A stretch of 64,000 bases of DNA from JABDQW01 sp942492025 (GTDB lineage Bacteria > Pseudomonadota > Gammaproteobacteria > SZUA-229). This document shows positions 63,601 to 64,000 of the stretch, in pieces. The first letter of the stretch is position 1. Each line of letters opens with the position of its first letter. Made by a program: the position numbers and the translations under genes. Where the stretch lies: the NCBI GenBank assembly GCA_942492025.1, contig CALODJ010000006.1:620001-684000 (forward strand), read 5' to 3'. Below the pieces are notes generated by a model. It did not search any database and was not told the origin of the DNA. It saw only the letters and a list, made by a program, of their open reading frames with translations.

Positions 63601-64000
63601 ATGCACAGACCATGCTGAAACAGGTTATCGAGGAGAAATGGTTGACTGCGCGGGCGGTTATCGGCTTTTTTCCGGCCAACAGCTTTGATGATGACATCCT
63701 GATTTTCAGCGACGAATCGCGCGATGATGTGGTAGCAGTATTGCATCATTTACGGCAACAGCTGGCGAAGCCGCCACAGCGGCCCAACTGGTGTCTGTCT
63801 GACTTCATTGCACCGGTAGAGACAGAAATCCGCGACTATATCGGTGCATTCGCGGTTACCACAGGGATGGGTATCGAGGAGCACGTTCAGCGATTCGAGG
63901 CCGCCCACGATGATTACGACAGTATCATGCTCAAGGCGCTGGCTGATCGCCTGGCGGAAGCGTTCGCCGAGCGCATGCATCAGCGCGTACGCAAGGAGTT
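60660..64000 (+). CDS. metH: Cobalamin-dependent methionine synthase (5' part, cut by window end)
   Basis: Transfers a methyl group from methyl-tetrahydrofolate to homocysteine through bound cobalamin. About 1113 codons are present; the full protein is about 1230, so the end of the activation domain is missing. The zinc ligands Cys247 (GLNCALG), Cys310 and Cys311 (GGCCGT) and the cobalamin His760 (DVHDIG) match the E. coli numbering almost exactly. Domains in order: homocysteine (1-325), folate (about 355-620), B12 cap and B12 binding (about 650-890) and SAM-binding activation (from about 900). No B12 riboswitch is evident. Confidence 0.98.
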   Translation, partial: MSREQRRAKLFDLLKQRILILDGAMGTMIQRCNLAEADYRGERFADWPQDLKGNNDLLVLTRPDVIRDIHSRYLEAGADIIEANTFNATRVAMADYAMEELSYEINVAAARLARDTADAAETAERPCFVAGILGPTNRTCSISPDVNDPGFRNVTFEQLVEAYAESTRGLIEGGADIILIETIFDTLNAKAAIYAVKQVFDEDDVELPIMISGTITDQSGRTLTGQVTEAFYNSLRHAEPISIGLNCALGPDDLRQYVEEMSRISQYYVSAHPNAGLPNEMGGYDLGADDMARAIAEWAESGFLNIVGGCCGTTPDHIRAFAEAVKDKPPRQLPQLPVECRLSGLEPFNIGEDSLFINVGERTNVTGSAKFKRLIKNEEYEEALTVALQQVEDGAQIIDINMDEGMLDSEAVMKRFLNLVAAEPDISRVPVMIDSSKWAVIEAGLRCTQGKGIVNSISLKEGEQAFIEHARKIRRYGAAVIVMAFDEQGQADTLERKVEICSRSYRILTENIGFPAEDIIFDPNIFAVATGIEEHNNYAVDFIDATRRIKQTLAHALVSGGVSNVSFSFRGNNPVREAIHSVFLYHAIRAGMDMGIVNAGQLAVYDDLPAELREAVEDVILNRTEHATDRLIDLAPAYMGDGTAVHIREDQAWREKPVNDRLAHALIKGITEYIEEDTEEARRLAERPLRVIEGPLMDGMNIVGDLFGEGKMFLPQVVKSARVMKKAVAYLMPYLEAEKDAASSSSNGKILMATVKGDVHDIGKNIVGVVLQCNNYEVIDLGVMVPAEKILREAEKHRVDIIGLSGLITPSLDEMVHMAAEMQRLGLTIPLLIGGATTSRIHTAVKIEPKYSSAVVYVPDASRAVGVAGELLSKERAAAYVSRIKDEYAQMRDERAQRQSTKKTVSLQQARDNGFEDDWENYTPPVPTFLGLKTFDGYDLEELTDFIDWTPFFHTWELAGKYPKILDDEVVGEQARHLFADAQTMLKQVIEEKWLTARAVIGFFPANSFDDDILIFSDESRDDVVAVLHHLRQQLAKPPQRPNWCLSDFIAPVETEIRDYIGAFAVTTGMGIEEHVQRFEAAHDDYDSIMLKALADRLAEAFAERMHQRVRKE

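Noticed and set aside
1..64000. tRNA and rRNA genes
   Set aside because: Intergenic gaps were read for cloverleaf sequences and the rRNA conserved cores, and none was found.

Overview
The window looks like a chromosomal segment of a gammaproteobacterium. Every gene family has its usual gammaproteobacterial form: homodimeric-type AceE, the E. coli-type GshA, SspA/SspB next to a cytochrome bc1 operon, and the block lptCAB-rpoN-hpf-ptsN-rapZ facing mlaFEDCB-murA-hisGD. The gene order from about 9.6 to 36.8 kb closely follows the block I know from Pseudomonas (kdsD-kdsC-lptC-lptA-lptB-rpoN-hpf-ptsN-rapZ, mla-murA-hisGDC-algW, petABC-sspAB, gmhA-yraN-lpoA-rsmI). HPr kinase (hprK) and a mannose-type EIIA are additions found in some other Proteobacteria. 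I cannot name a genus. I see no phage, plasmid, CRISPR or complete IS, and no tRNA or rRNA gene.

Layout. 0-4 kb: pyruvate dehydrogenase aceE-aceF (minus). 4.4-5.6 kb: argG. 5.9-17.6 kb (minus, read right to left): kdsD, kdsC, lptC, lptA, lptB (Kdo synthesis and LPS export), rpoN, hpf, ptsN, hprK, rapZ, EIIA-Man, ptsH, ptsI (a regulatory phosphotransferase chain with no sugar permease in view), then mgtE. 18-22.4 kb (plus): mlaFEDCB and murA, then hisG-hisD. A hemerythrin and an Hsp20 gene sit between hisD and hisC. 27.5 kb: DegS/AlgW-type protease. 28.8-32.6 kb: petABC, sspA, sspB. 32.7-35.9 kb (minus): lpoA, yraN, gmhA; divergent rsmI and a TraB/GumN protein. 38-43 kb (minus): dsbD, a TlpA-like thioredoxin, aroQ, accB, accC. 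43.1-46 kb: fxsA and groESL with an HrcA (CIRCE) operator. 46.2-52.5 kb: DUF2784 protein, trhP/yegQ, a Lon-like protease, a Usp-like protein and an SO_0444-type metal permease. 52.7-60.1 kb: DUF1015 protein, CBS protein, gshA, small envelope genes, a lytic transglycosylase, a DUF350 protein, a BolA-family protein and bpt. 60.66 kb to the end: metH, cut by the window edge after about 1113 codons.

The most unusual content is not a gene. A composite repeat of about 248 bp occurs four times in the same orientation (7.2, 33.7, 57.5 and 60.2 kb), with a solo terminal palindrome at 56.47 kb and degenerate fragments near 51.3 and 54.7 kb. Its ends are inverted repeats bounded by TA. Its core holds further nested inverted repeats. 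Two copies have been entered by two different smaller palindromic elements. The terminal TAG/TAA of the element is the actual stop codon of gshA, the Sel1-SH3 gene and lpoA, and of the lytic transglycosylase through the CTAG shared with an abutting left-end fragment. At least three other palindromic repeat types occur in the window, so the genome seems rich in small non-autonomous elements.
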